Notes under the pieces: generated by a model | The model's database searches: none | Told to the model about the DNA's origin: nothing | The model's input: only the letters and a program-made list of their open reading frames with translations | Position numbers and translations under genes: made by a program | Assembly (NCBI RefSeq): GCF_011516945.1 | Contig: NZ_WOTH01000002.1 | Location: 1-64,000 of the forward strand | Direction: 5' to 3' | Length of the DNA stretch: 64,000 nucleotides | Source: Acetobacter estunensis | GTDB lineage: Bacteria > Pseudomonadota > Alphaproteobacteria > Acetobacterales > Acetobacteraceae | Part shown: positions 34,811 to 44,224 of the stretch, piece after piece | How positions within the stretch are numbered: the first letter of the stretch is position 1 | Layout: every line of letters begins with the position of its first letter

Positions 34811-36757
34811 ATGGCTTCTGTCTCTGACGTCTTTTCTCTCGCTACCGCGATGCGTGACCGGCATCGCGAGACCGAAATGAGCCTTGCCGACTATCTGGAT
34901 TTGTGCCGAACAGACCCGTCCTGCTACGCCAGCGCCGCCGAGCGTATGCTCAAAGCGATCGGTGAGCCGGTGCTTGTGGACACCTCCCGCGATCCCCGCC
35001 TTTCGCGCATCTTCATGAACCGTACGGTGCGAACCTATCCTGCCTTCAAGGATTTCTACGGAATGGAGGAGACGATCGAACAGATCGTGGGCTTCTTCCG
35101 TCATGCCGCCCAAGGGTTGGAAGAACGCAAGCAGATCATCTACCTGCTGGGTCCGGTGGGCGGCGGCAAATCCTCTCTGGGTGAGCGGCTGAAGAGCCTG
35201 ATGGAGCATGAACCGATCTATGTGCTCAAGGCCGGTCGTCATCTCAGTCCGATTTTCGAAAGTCCGCTCGGTCTGTTCGATCCTTTCACGATGGGAGATG
35301 CGCTGGAGCGTGATTACGCCATCCCTCGTCGCGTGCTGACCGGGATCGCAAGCCCGTGGGCGCTCAAACGGTTGGAAGAGTTCGACGGCGATATTTCGCG
35401 CTTTACGGTGGTGAAGCTGCATCCGTCACGCTTGCGCCAGATCGCCATCGCCAAGACCGAACCGGGAGATGATAACAATCAGGACGTCTCTGCGTTGGTG
35501 GGTAAGGTGGACATCCGCCAGCTTGAACATTTCAGCCAGAACGATCCGGATGCCTACAGCTTCTCGGGCGGTTTGAATCGCGCCAATCAGGGCATCCTTG
35601 AGTTCGTCGAGATGTTCAAGGCACCGATCAAAATGCTGCACCCGCTGCTGACGGCTACGCAGGAAGGCAATTATGTCGGTACGGAGAATATCGGCTCCAT
35701 TCCCTTCACGGGTGTGATCCTCGCTCACTCGAACGAAGCTGAGTGGCAGAGCTTTCGCAACAACCGCACGAATGAGGCGTTTCTCGATCGTGTGTCCGTC
35801 ATCAAGGTGCCTTACTGCCTACGAGTGACGGAGGAGGCGAAGATCTATGAAAAGCTGGTGGACAGTTCGGCTCTGAAAGACGCGCCTCTGGCACCGAACA
35901 CGCTCGACATGCTGGCCCGTTTTGCCGTGCTTTCACGCCTCAAGCCGCATCCGAACTCCACGCAGTATGCGAAGCTGCGGGTTTATGACGGAGAAAATAT
36001 CCGCGAGACGGATCCAAAGGCCCGCACCATGCAGGAATATCGCGATGCGGCGGGTGTGGATGAAGGTATGGACGGTGTCTCCACGCGCTTTGCCTACAAG
36101 GTGCTGTCGGCCACCTTCAACCATGACTCCACCGAGATTTCGGCCGATCCTGTGCATCTGATGTATGTGCTGGAGCAGACCGTGCGGCGTGAGCAGTTCC
36201 CCCCGGAAGTGGAGGCGAACTATCTTGCAGTTCTGAAATCCGAACTGGCGGGGCGTTATGCCGAATTCCTCGGCAATGAAATCCAGAAAGCTTATCTGGA
36301 GAGCTACAACGATTATGGACAGAACCTGTTCGACCGCTATCTGGATTATGCCGACGCTTGGATTGAGGATCAGGACTTCAAGGATCCCGACACCGGGCAG
36401 ATGCTCAATCGTGACCTGCTCAATGCGGAACTGACCAAGATTGAGAAACCTGCGGGTATCGCCAATCCCAAGGACTTCCGCAACGAAGTGGTGAAATTCT
36501 CGCTGCGCGCGCGGGCCTCCAACGGCGGCCACAACCCTTCGTGGAACGCCTATGAGAAAATCCGCGATGTCATTGAGAAGCGGATGTTCAGCCAGGTGGA
36601 AGACCTGCTGCCGGTCATCAGTTTTGGGTCCAAAAAGGATGGAGATACGGAGCGCAAGCATGACGAGTTCGTGGAACGCATGATGGAGCGCGGATACACG
36701 GAACGGCAGGTGCGCCGGCTCGTTGAATGGTACATGCGCGTGAAGCAGTCCGCCTGA
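34811..36757 (+). CDS. prkA: PrkA-type serine protein kinase (YeaG homologue)
   Basis: A 648-residue cytosolic protein with an N-terminal AAA+ domain and a C-terminal kinase-like domain. The P-loop YLLGPVGGGKSSLGERLKSL is near residues 113-132. Downstream AAA-type sequence includes FTGVILAHSNEAEWQSFRNN, and the C-terminal region ends in TERQVRRLVEWYMRVKQSA. PrkA/YeaG acts in adaptation to starvation and nutrient stress in enterobacteria, and in sporulation in Bacillus; some studies also report AAA+ protease activity. It is first of three genes (yeaH starts 26 bp later, then spoVR), the standard set. Confidence 0.95.
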   Translation: MASVSDVFSLATAMRDRHRETEMSLADYLDLCRTDPSCYASAAERMLKAIGEPVLVDTSRDPRLSRIFMNRTVRTYPAFKDFYGMEETIEQIVGFFRHAAQGLEERKQIIYLLGPVGGGKSSLGERLKSLMEHEPIYVLKAGRHLSPIFESPLGLFDPFTMGDALERDYAIPRRVLTGIASPWALKRLEEFDGDISRFTVVKLHPSRLRQIAIAKTEPGDDNNQDVSALVGKVDIRQLEHFSQNDPDAYSFSGGLNRANQGILEFVEMFKAPIKMLHPLLTATQEGNYVGTENIGSIPFTGVILAHSNEAEWQSFRNNRTNEAFLDRVSVIKVPYCLRVTEEAKIYEKLVDSSALKDAPLAPNTLDMLARFAVLSRLKPHPNSTQYAKLRVYDGENIRETDPKARTMQEYRDAAGVDEGMDGVSTRFAYKVLSATFNHDSTEISADPVHLMYVLEQTVRREQFPPEVEANYLAVLKSELAGRYAEFLGNEIQKAYLESYNDYGQNLFDRYLDYADAWIEDQDFKDPDTGQMLNRDLLNAELTKIEKPAGIANPKDFRNEVVKFSLRARASNGGHNPSWNAYEKIRDVIEKRMFSQVEDLLPVISFGSKKDGDTERKHDEFVERMMERGYTERQVRRLVEWYMRVKQSA

Positions 36758-36783
36758 CACAGCGAAAGCTCGGGAGTGGCGCT

Positions 36784-38097
36784 TTGGAAATTATCGACAG
36801 ACGGTCTAATCCACACGGTAAAAATCTGGAAAACCGCCGACGTGCGCTGGAAAGGGCGCGTGGGGCGGTGCAGGAAGCGGTGCGTGAAGCCGTGGCCAAT
36901 GGGCGCATTCGTGACACGGGGCAGGGCAATGCTGTCACCATCCCGGCGGATGCCCTGCATGAACCCGGTTTCCATCGGGTGTTTACGGAAGGACAGCGGC
37001 ATATTGTCCTTTCTGGCAATCACGAGTTTTCGCGCGGCGATCGTCTGCGGCGTCCTCCTTCAGGCGGCGGTGCCGGTGGTGGTGGTGCGGGACAAGCTGG
37101 GACGGATGGTGGTGGGGAGGATTCCTATCGTTTCCTGCTGTCACGTGACGAATTCCTCGATCTCTTCTTCGGCGATCTGGAGTTGCCAGATCTTGTAAAA
37201 CGCGAGTTGGCGGCGACGGAAACCACGACACCCAGCCGTGCAGGCCTAAGCAGCGAGGGATCTCCCTCCCAACTCGATCTTGGTCGCACCATGCGGCACT
37301 CCATGGCGCGCCGTATCGGTCTTGGGCGGCCCAAACCGGCGGAACTGAAAGAGGTGGAAGCGCGCATCGAGCAACTGGAAGAGGAACGTCCGCTTTCGGA
37401 CACGGCTTTGCTCGAACTTGAAGAGCTGCGTGAACGACGCGGCGCCTTGCGGCAGCGGCTCAACCGCATTCCTTGGGTCGATCCAGTGGATCTGCGTTAT
37501 CGACGGTTCGCACCCACACCCAAACCTTCCACGCGGGCTGTGATGTTCTGTCTGATGGATGTTTCCGGCTCCATGACGGAACGCATGAAAGAACTCGCCA
37601 AGCAGTTCTTCCTTCTCCTGCATGTCTTTTTGGAGAAGCGCTACAAGACGCTCGATATCGTCTTCATTCGACATGCGGAGACAGCCGAGGAGGTGGATGA
37701 GGAGACGTTCTTCCACGATCCGCGCACGGGTGGCACGGTAGTGTCCACTGCGCTGGAAGAAATGATCCATGTCCAGCGCGCACGTTATCCCGCGCAACAG
37801 TGGAACATCTACGTGGCGCAGGCCTCCGATGGCGACAACACGACGTCCGACACGCCTCATGCCGTCAAACTTCTGGAAGAGGATATCCTGCCCGTCGTTC
37901 AATACTATGCCTATATCGAAGTGGCGGGATCGGGTGCCGTTATCCGGGGTGAGACGGATCTGTGGCAGGCGTGGCGCACGGTGGCCGAACGCAACGCGCA
38001 TCTGGCCATCCGGCAGGTGACGGATCGCAAGGACATCTTTCCGGTCTTTCGCGAACTGTTCTCGCGCAAGGCCGGCACGGAGGTTGCCCGCACATGA
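36784..38097 (+). CDS. yeaH: YeaH/YhbH family protein (UPF0229) with VWA-like region
   Basis: A 437-residue cytosolic protein of unknown biochemistry that is nearly always encoded beside PrkA. The N-terminus IIDRRSNPHGKNLENRRR is the family opening. A Gly-rich linker (about residues 93-110) precedes the main domain. The C-terminal half has FCLMDVSGSMTERMKELAKQ, a von Willebrand A-type metal site (DxSxS). The start is TTG 36784, with a GGGAG site eight bases upstream; the frame upstream overlaps prkA and is not family-like. The stop overlaps the spoVR start as ATGA. It probably works with PrkA and SpoVR in stress adaptation. Confidence 0.92.
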   Translation: MEIIDRRSNPHGKNLENRRRALERARGAVQEAVREAVANGRIRDTGQGNAVTIPADALHEPGFHRVFTEGQRHIVLSGNHEFSRGDRLRRPPSGGGAGGGGAGQAGTDGGGEDSYRFLLSRDEFLDLFFGDLELPDLVKRELAATETTTPSRAGLSSEGSPSQLDLGRTMRHSMARRIGLGRPKPAELKEVEARIEQLEEERPLSDTALLELEELRERRGALRQRLNRIPWVDPVDLRYRRFAPTPKPSTRAVMFCLMDVSGSMTERMKELAKQFFLLLHVFLEKRYKTLDIVFIRHAETAEEVDEETFFHDPRTGGTVVSTALEEMIHVQRARYPAQQWNIYVAQASDGDNTTSDTPHAVKLLEEDILPVVQYYAYIEVAGSGAVIRGETDLWQAWRTVAERNAHLAIRQVTDRKDIFPVFRELFSRKAGTEVART

Positions 38098-39626
38098 CCA
38101 CGACTGGAAAAGGACTGCTCTATCAGGGCGCGGACTGGAACTTCTCCATTATCCGCGATTGCTACGACGCGATCGAGCGTGTGGCGCATGACGAACTGGG
38201 CCTGGACACTTTTCCCAACCGCATCGAAGTCATCACGTCCGAACAGATGCTGGATGTCTACACCGCGAATGGCATGCCGATCAGTTATCACCACTGGTCT
38301 TATGGCAAGCGTTTTGCCAGCCATGAAAACGCTTATCGCCGTGGATTGATGGGGCTGGCGTATGAAGTTGTCATCAATTCCAATCCCTGCATCAGCTATC
38401 TGATGGAGGAAAACAGCGCCACGATGCAGGCGCTGGTCATCGCGCATGCGGCGTTCGGTCACAACCATTTCTTCAAGAATAACCGCCTGTTTCAGGAATG
38501 GACCGATCCGTCACAGATCCTGAATTATCTCGAATTCGCACGTGGTTACATCTCCCGGTGCGAGGAGCGGCACGGACAGCAGGCGGTGGAGCGCGTTCTT
38601 GACGCCGCGCATGCGTTGCAGGGGCAGGGGGTAAACCGACACAGTGGTTCGCGGCGGGTGGATCTGCGGGGCGAGCAGGAGCGCGCGCGGGCACGTCGGT
38701 TGCACGAGGATGAGTCTTATAACGATCTGTGGCGTACCCTGCCTCAAGGGGCGGCGGCGGCGGCACAGGGAGAAAGTGAGCGGGAAGCGCTGCGCCATCG
38801 CTTTGGGCTGCCCGAAGAGAACTTGCTTTATTTTCTGGAAAAAAATGCTCCGCGTCTGGCGCCATGGGAGCGCGAGATCATCCGCATCGTCCGGTTGATC
38901 GCGCAGTATTTCTACCCTCAACCACAGCTCAAACTGATGAACGAGGGATGCGCCACATGGGTGCATGACCGGATCATGACCAGCTTGCATGAGCAGGGGC
39001 GTATCGATGATGCGGCCTTCATGGAGGCCATTCATTCCACATCCAATGTCATCATGCAGTTCGGCTATGAGCAGGGAGCGACGAGTTTCAACCCGTATGC
39101 CCTCGGTTTCGCGATGATGAAGGACATTGAGCGTATCTGCACCGCGCCGCAGGCAGAGGATCGACACTGGTTCCCTGACATTGCGGGGAATGGAGACCCT
39201 TACGGCACTCTACGCCATGCTTGGGCTGAATATCGCGATGAGAGTTTCATTCTTCAGTTTCTCTCGCCGCGTGTCATGCGGGACTTCCGCATGTTCCGGC
39301 TGCTTGACGATACTCGCGATCCCTATCTTCTGGTGGACGCCATTCACGATGAGGCGGGATATCGCGATATCCGCCGTACGGTAGCCGCAACACACGATCC
39401 CTCCGCATGGTATGCGGAAATCGAAATCGTGGATGTGGATATGTTCGGAGACCGCACACTGAGATTGGAGCATCGAACACAGAACGGACAGATTCTCTCC
39501 GAAAATGACATGAAACTGACGCTGCGGGGATTGGCCGATCTGTGGGGATACCGCGTTGTGCTCGATGAGATCGATGTACCGAGCGGCTCCGTACTGGCGA
39601 CCCATGAGTCGACACCGCCCCGGTAG
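38094..39626 (+). CDS. spoVR: SpoVR family protein (YcgB homologue)
   Basis: A 510-residue cytosolic protein. SpoVR is required for spore cortex formation in Bacillus; YcgB is its non-sporulating homologue, with no established enzymatic activity. Characteristic stretches are MPISYHHWSYGKRFASHE near residues 61-78, NPCISYLMEENSATMQALVI, and KLMNEGCATWVHDRIMT near residue 281. Conserved histidines and glutamates suggest metal binding. Start ATG 38094 overlaps the yeaH stop; the longer open frame from 37962 is not family-like. It ends the prkA operon and is followed by a strong hairpin. Confidence 0.94.
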   Translation: MTTTGKGLLYQGADWNFSIIRDCYDAIERVAHDELGLDTFPNRIEVITSEQMLDVYTANGMPISYHHWSYGKRFASHENAYRRGLMGLAYEVVINSNPCISYLMEENSATMQALVIAHAAFGHNHFFKNNRLFQEWTDPSQILNYLEFARGYISRCEERHGQQAVERVLDAAHALQGQGVNRHSGSRRVDLRGEQERARARRLHEDESYNDLWRTLPQGAAAAAQGESEREALRHRFGLPEENLLYFLEKNAPRLAPWEREIIRIVRLIAQYFYPQPQLKLMNEGCATWVHDRIMTSLHEQGRIDDAAFMEAIHSTSNVIMQFGYEQGATSFNPYALGFAMMKDIERICTAPQAEDRHWFPDIAGNGDPYGTLRHAWAEYRDESFILQFLSPRVMRDFRMFRLLDDTRDPYLLVDAIHDEAGYRDIRRTVAATHDPSAWYAEIEIVDVDMFGDRTLRLEHRTQNGQILSENDMKLTLRGLADLWGYRVVLDEIDVPSGSVLATHESTPPR

Positions 39627-39650
39627 GGTAGTCGGGTTATATGAATACAC

Positions 39651-39684
39651 AAAGGGAGCGCGGCCAACTGACCGCGCTCCCTTT
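39651..39684. terminator. perfect 13-bp hairpin between convergent genes
   Basis: AAAGGGAGCGCGG (39651-39663) pairs exactly with CCGCGCTCCCTTT (39672-39684) around an eight-base loop. It lies 24 bp behind the spoVR stop and 45 bp from the end of the convergent Hint gene, so it probably terminates both. A true poly-T tail is lacking on either side, so termination may be weaker or assisted. Confidence 0.7.
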
Positions 39685-39729
39685 GAGAAGAAGCTTCTAA
39701 ATCCTCAATATTCAGGAACGAAGCAACCG

Positions 39730-41521
39730 TTACGCGCTGAGACGTACTGAGGATTCGATCGGAGCCAGATAAGGGCCGCCAGCCAGCACCTGCACATCGA
39801 GAAAAGCAGCGTCGCCTTTCGTGGGGGCCTCGAGCACTAGCACGGCGTTGCCATTCGTCCAGCGACAGGCTCCGTTGCTTTCCACACCATGCCAGCCCGG
39901 AAGCGGCGTGCGGACCAGATGCCCCGACACTTCGCGGGTCGTACCGCCTTGGGTCACCACGACCTCACCAATGAGCACGCCAAGTTCGCGGCGATCATCG
40001 ACAAACGGTCCAACGACATCGCTCGGACGGCTGGCGCGCGAGACAAGCCGGATGCGCTGTGTGCCACTTGGCAGGTTGAAGGAGACACGATCGGCCAACC
40101 GCCGCACAGGCTCCAGAATCTCGCCATCGTCCATGACAAGGTGAAGACCAGATTCTGCCACTGTTGCAACGGCCGACGAGGCTTCGCGATGACCTTCGAC
40201 CCCGCTGGCACGCTCGGCAATGGCACGGAAAATGGGTTCTACAAAGGCCCGATCCGTGTCCAGAGGTGCGGCCAAGATGGACGCGGAAGAAGAGCCGCGC
40301 AGCCGAACAACTACACCCTGCTCACGGAAAGCTGCGCGATTGCCTGTATCCAGATAGCTTTCCGTGAACGCACCTTCCGCCACGAGAATGGCGTGTTCAG
40401 CCGTTTCGATGTGGAAGTAATCGTAGGAGGTGATCGTGCGGTCGTAAAAAATGGAGGAGCCGTTCACCAGCATCCGTACGGGGACGAGCTTGCCGTTCAG
40501 GAAAAGGGCGTGCTCTGGGGTCACGAGCAGATCGCGGGATGGCATACCGTCGGAAATCGCATTCTTGAGAACGCGCACGGGATACCCCGCTTCATCGTCG
40601 GGAAGACCTTCACGCACGACGGTGTGGGCATGACCGGCCCATACTACTTCGCGCGCCACCATCTCGTCCGCAACCAGCGTCATTACGCTGTCGCCACTAC
40701 GGATGGTTTCCACAGCCTGCGGTCCGGTCGGTGTTTCGATCAGCGTCCCGGTCAGGAAGCACAGGGTGACGTTGAGATTCTGGCCGGTACCGGGTGCGCC
40801 GGAATGAAACCAGTCCCCCGGGCGGTGGACACCGTTCATCGTTGCGACAGTATCTGCGGAAGATGCTGGAACGCCATTGACGCTGAGTCCTCCCAATGTA
40901 GAAAGCGTGCCGCCGCCCTCACCCAGTGTAAAGGAGACCTCCGAAGAGCCTGTCGGATAGGCCGTGCCGAGCGAGGTCATTCCGTTCACGTTCACGTTGC
41001 CACTGGAAAGAGACAGGCTGTCGGCCACATTCAGCGAGCCGTTCACGGCGAGAGAGCCATTTCCCTGGATACTGGCGACACTAGCGGTGACGTCCTTGTC
41101 GCCAACGATCTTGCCACTGCCTGTTGCCGTAAGTGTCCCCAGTGACACGGAGGACGCAAAGGTCGTTGTGCCACCGCCTGTCACGGCACTAGGTGCCTTT
41201 GCCGGTCACGTCCTGACTGAACGTCACATGAGCCGTTCCTGCGGCAATCTGGCCGTTGTCGACGACAGGCGTATTGATGGTCACATTACCCCAATACGGA
41301 AGGTCGAGATTCGCTCCCGCCTGCACCGTGAGAGAGGCATAGTTCAGGGATGCCGTGCCCGATCCATCGGCATAGGCAAGAGCAACCGTGGCGCCCTTGG
41401 GAATGACAACGTCATCGGTCGATGTGGGCGCGGTGGAGGCTGCGGACCCGCCTACGCTCCAGTTTGCCGGATCATCGAAACGTCCGCTTTGTCCGTCGCC
41501 AGACCAGATGTAAGTGGCCAT
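39730..41521 (-). pseudogene. Hint-domain surface protein, frameshifted
   Basis: Two adjacent frames together encode one protein of about 597 residues. The first (41521-41189) starts MATYIWSGDGQSGRFDDPAN and carries repeated beta-type stretches before a stop at 41189. The second runs from about 41200 to 39730. It continues the beta-repeat region, then has a Hint (hedgehog/intein) domain from CFLTGTLIETPTGPQAVET on, with VTPEHALFLNG. Removing one A from the AAA run near 41200-41203 would join the frames as VTGKAPSAVTGGG, so a one-base insertion (real or sequencing error) is likely. Such proteins are secreted or surface-exposed and may self-process at the Hint cysteine. ATG 41608 is an alternative start. 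Confidence 0.8.
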
Positions 41522-41892
41522 TTTGGTTGCCTGTCTCAATAAATTATTGACTTGGCCACCGCCACTTAGCGCTTTGCGAAACGCGTGCGGAGCCAATTTC
41601 GTAAACATAATCTTAACATAAATTTTTTAAGGCGTCATATCGATTGGTCGTTAATTAAATGTAAAATACAGATTTCTCACCGGTCATAATTCTGTCGAAA
41701 ATATAAATATTGGACAGAATCCGAGATGAATGTGTCCGTCTCATTCACTGAACTGATTTCCAAACAAAAAGACTATTTTATACCGGATAACCGCCTTCTG
41801 TGACATGGCTCGAACGGACAGTTGCCCTTGCAGCCCGGCGTCGTCCATGAGACTTCGCAGGATAAGTTCAGGTTGCAGGAGAGGGAGCGCCC
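41522..41892. other. 371-bp AT-rich divergent intergenic region
   Basis: The region between the Hint gene and the N-formylglutamate amidohydrolase gene holds no supported gene. It is much more AT-rich than the flanks, especially 41600-41720, and contains the inverted repeat reported separately. Divergent promoters for both flanking genes should lie here. Confidence 0.5.
41689..41720. promoter_or_regulatory. inverted repeat ATTCTGTC-N16-GACAGAAT
   Basis: Two perfect 8-base arms (41689-41696 and 41713-41720) flank a 16-base AT-rich spacer, GAAAATATAAATATTG. The half-site spacing suits binding by a dimeric regulator; a hairpin with an AT loop is also possible. It lies about 170 bp before the amidohydrolase gene at 41893 and 170 bp upstream of the Hint gene start. 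Confidence 0.45.
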
Positions 41893-42723
41893 ATGCCGTC
41901 TGTCGCATATTCAGAGATGCCACCGCTGCTTGCGGCAGGGGTTGACCCTGAAGCTGTAAACGTAGTGGGCGGCACGGACCCAACGTCTCCTTTTTTGCTG
42001 GTGAGCGATCATGCTGGGCGGACCATTCCACAGGCTTTGGGGGATCTTGGTGTGTCGGCCGAGGAGCGGGCTCGACATATCGGCTGGGATATCGGCATCG
42101 ATGGCGTGGGGCGTCGGTTGGCGGAGAAAACCGGAGCTTTACTGATCGAGCAGGCGTATTCCCGCCTTGTCATCGACTGTAACCGCGCGCCCGGGCACCC
42201 GACGGCCATCGTCACCGCTAGCGATGGCACGCCCGTTCCTGCGAATGCGGATATTTCAGCGCAAGACGCGGCTGCCCGTACCTGCGCGATTTTCGAGCCG
42301 TATCATGTCCGGATCGGGCAGGAACTCGACCGTCGCGAAGCAGATGGGCGCGAGACGTTTCTGATAGCGCTGCACAGCTTCACGCCCATTATGCGTGGAA
42401 TAAAGCGGCCATGGCATTGCGGTATTCTTCACAATCACGATCCGCAATTCGGTCATCTGCTAATGGAACTGCTGCGTGAGGAGGGCTTCACCGTTGGCGA
42501 CAACGAGCCGTATGAGCTGACGGATACCAGCGACTACACCATTCCGGTTCATGGTGAGCGGCGAAAGATCCCCCATGTGGAGATTGAGATCCGTCAGGAT
42601 CTGATCCCCGGTTGGGAAGGGCAGGAAGAATGGGGCGACCGGCTTGCCCGCCTGCTGCCTCAGGCTGTGGCGCATTATCATGCGCGTTATGGACGTCACC
42701 CCGATGAGGAAACCAGCCAATGA
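41893..42723 (+). CDS. N-formylglutamate amidohydrolase family protein
   Basis: A 276-residue zinc hydrolase-like protein. Family marks are FLLVSDHAGRTIPQ near residues 35-48, with the metal-binding DH, IGWDIGIDGVGRRLAE, YSRLVIDCNRAPG near 90-102, IALHSFTP and the histidine-rich HCGILHNHDPQFG. In histidine degradation the enzyme (HutG-type) releases formate from N-formylglutamate, but no hut genes are adjacent and this short form is widespread, so the true substrate is uncertain. A GGGAG site precedes ATG 41893. Its stop overlaps aroE as ATGA, so it leads the aroE-coaE-dnaQ run. Confidence 0.85.
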   Translation: MPSVAYSEMPPLLAAGVDPEAVNVVGGTDPTSPFLLVSDHAGRTIPQALGDLGVSAEERARHIGWDIGIDGVGRRLAEKTGALLIEQAYSRLVIDCNRAPGHPTAIVTASDGTPVPANADISAQDAAARTCAIFEPYHVRIGQELDRREADGRETFLIALHSFTPIMRGIKRPWHCGILHNHDPQFGHLLMELLREEGFTVGDNEPYELTDTSDYTIPVHGERRKIPHVEIEIRQDLIPGWEGQEEWGDRLARLLPQAVAHYHARYGRHPDEETSQ

Positions 42724-43619
42724 GCGGCCCGTGTATCACCGGAAAAGCACGATTGGCGGGTGTGATCGGTCAGCCGGTCAGCCACTCGCTTTCGCCCGTT
42801 CTGCACAATTATTGGCTGGCGCGGCACGGGATCGATGGTGCTTACGTGCCACTTTGTGTGGCTCCGGAAGCGTTCGAGACAGCCATTCGGGGCTTACAGG
42901 CAGCTGGGTTTCGTGGCGCGAATGTCACTATCCCTCACAAGGAAGCTGCTTTTGCCATTGCGGATGAGGTCGATCCCATGGCCCGCATCGCAGGTTCTGT
43001 GAACACGCTCGTGTTTCGTGAGGACGGAACGATCCATGGGGCGTCCACCGACGGGTTCGGTTATATCGCAAGCTTGCAAGTCGAAGGTGTTGCGCCTCCA
43101 GCTCTGGCAGCGCGGGGGCCCGCGCTCCTTCTCGGGGCGGGCGGGGCCGCGCGGTCCATCGCGGTCAGTCTTCTGGAGCAGGGGATTGCGGTTCGCCTTG
43201 CAAATCGAACAGCCGCGCGGGCAGCGGAGCTTGCCGCGAGCATCACCGCTGCGTGGACAAAACATGCCGGGCAGTCGGGCGCTGACGTGACCGTTTGCTC
43301 GTGGGACAGTTGGGAGGAAGAGCTTGGAGGCATCTCGCTCCTTGTAAACACGACCTCCCTCGGCATGGAGGGCGGCCCCAATCCTGCGTGGAAGCCAGAT
43401 TTGTCACGCGCCGGTTCCGATCTTGTCGTGTCGGACATAGTCTATGTCCCACGTGAGACGCCGCTACTGCGAAGCGCTGCGGCGCATGGTCTCAGGACTG
43501 TGGGCGGCCTTGGCATGTTGCTGCATCAGGCGCGACCGGGCTTTCGTGCGTGGTTCGGGGCGGATGTCGAAGTGGATGAGGCGACAGTCAGGCACGTGCT
43601 GGCCGCTTTGCATCGCTGA
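42720..43619 (+). CDS. aroE: shikimate dehydrogenase
   Basis: A 299-residue NADPH enzyme reducing 3-dehydroshikimate to shikimate. It has the substrate-binding IGQPVSHSLSPVLHNYWL near residues 16-33, NVTIPHKEAAF with the catalytic lysine near 68, the NADP motif LLLGAGGAARSIA near 137-149, and GGLGMLLHQARPGF near the C-terminus. Start ATG 42720 overlaps the previous stop; coaE follows after 5 bp. Together with aroC at 17.7 kb it serves the shikimate pathway. The order aroE-coaE-dnaQ is frequent in alphaproteobacteria. Confidence 0.96.
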   Translation: MSGPCITGKARLAGVIGQPVSHSLSPVLHNYWLARHGIDGAYVPLCVAPEAFETAIRGLQAAGFRGANVTIPHKEAAFAIADEVDPMARIAGSVNTLVFREDGTIHGASTDGFGYIASLQVEGVAPPALAARGPALLLGAGGAARSIAVSLLEQGIAVRLANRTAARAAELAASITAAWTKHAGQSGADVTVCSWDSWEEELGGISLLVNTTSLGMEGGPNPAWKPDLSRAGSDLVVSDIVYVPRETPLLRSAAAHGLRTVGGLGMLLHQARPGFRAWFGADVEVDEATVRHVLAALHR

Positions 43620-43624
43620 GTCTT

Positions 43625-44224
43625 ATGAAGATTCTGGGACTGACAGGTGGAATGGGCATGGGCAAAAGCACGGTCGCGCGGATGTTCCGTGAGGCCGGTT
43701 TGCCGGTGTTTGATTCCGACGCAACCGTGCATCGTCTTCAAGGTCCGGGCGGGGCTGCGGTTGAATCGATAGGAAAGCTGGTGCCCGATGCGCTGCATCT
43801 CTCTGGAGGGCAGAGCACGTTGGATCGTGGGGCATTGAGGAAGGCCGTTGTGGCGGACCCGGCTTTGATGCGGGAACTGGAAAAGATCGTTCATCCTCTC
43901 GTGTTTGCGGCACGCGACCGTTTCCTCAAGCGTTGCCGACGTCGTGGATGTGATTGGGTCGTGCTGGATGTGCCCCTTCTGTTCGAGACAGGAGGAGATA
44001 AACGCTGCGATAAGGTGGTCGTTGTGTCGGCGCCGCGTCGCACACAGATAAAACGGATAGCCCGTCGGCGTAGTCTGAACGCTGTGGAAACCCAGCGTCT
44101 GATTGCCCGGCAGATGTCCGATCGGGAGAAACGTCGGCGTGCGGATGTGGTCATCCGTACAGGGCTTTCGTTTGCCGACACGCGCAAACAAGTGAAAGCA
44201 TTGATCCGGGAGTTGCGGTCATGA
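43625..44224 (+). CDS. coaE: dephospho-CoA kinase
   Basis: A 199-residue kinase catalysing the last step of coenzyme A synthesis, phosphorylation of the ribose 3'-OH of dephospho-CoA. The P-loop LGLTGGMGMGKSTVARMF spans residues 4-21. DSDATVHRL near 32 holds the catalytic aspartate, and VVLDVPLLFETGGDKRCDKV is the characteristic mid-domain motif. Normal length. Start ATG 43625, 5 bp after aroE; it overlaps dnaQ by 4 bp. Confidence 0.96.
   Translation: MKILGLTGGMGMGKSTVARMFREAGLPVFDSDATVHRLQGPGGAAVESIGKLVPDALHLSGGQSTLDRGALRKAVVADPALMRELEKIVHPLVFAARDRFLKRCRRRGCDWVVLDVPLLFETGGDKRCDKVVVVSAPRRTQIKRIARRRSLNAVETQRLIARQMSDREKRRRADVVIRTGLSFADTRKQVKALIRELRS

Noticed and set aside
36727-36783. earlier start for yeaH inside prkA
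   Set aside because: That stretch is the prkA 3' end read in another frame; TTG 36784 has a proper ribosome site and the family N-terminus.
39889-41145. 418-residue plus-strand frame opposite the Hint-domain gene
   Set aside because: The minus strand encodes a recognisable Hint domain over the same interval, and the plus frame has no motif or ribosome site.
41189-41210. programmed frameshift in the Hint gene
   Set aside because: No slippery heptamer or stimulatory structure is obvious; a single-base insertion explains the split more simply.
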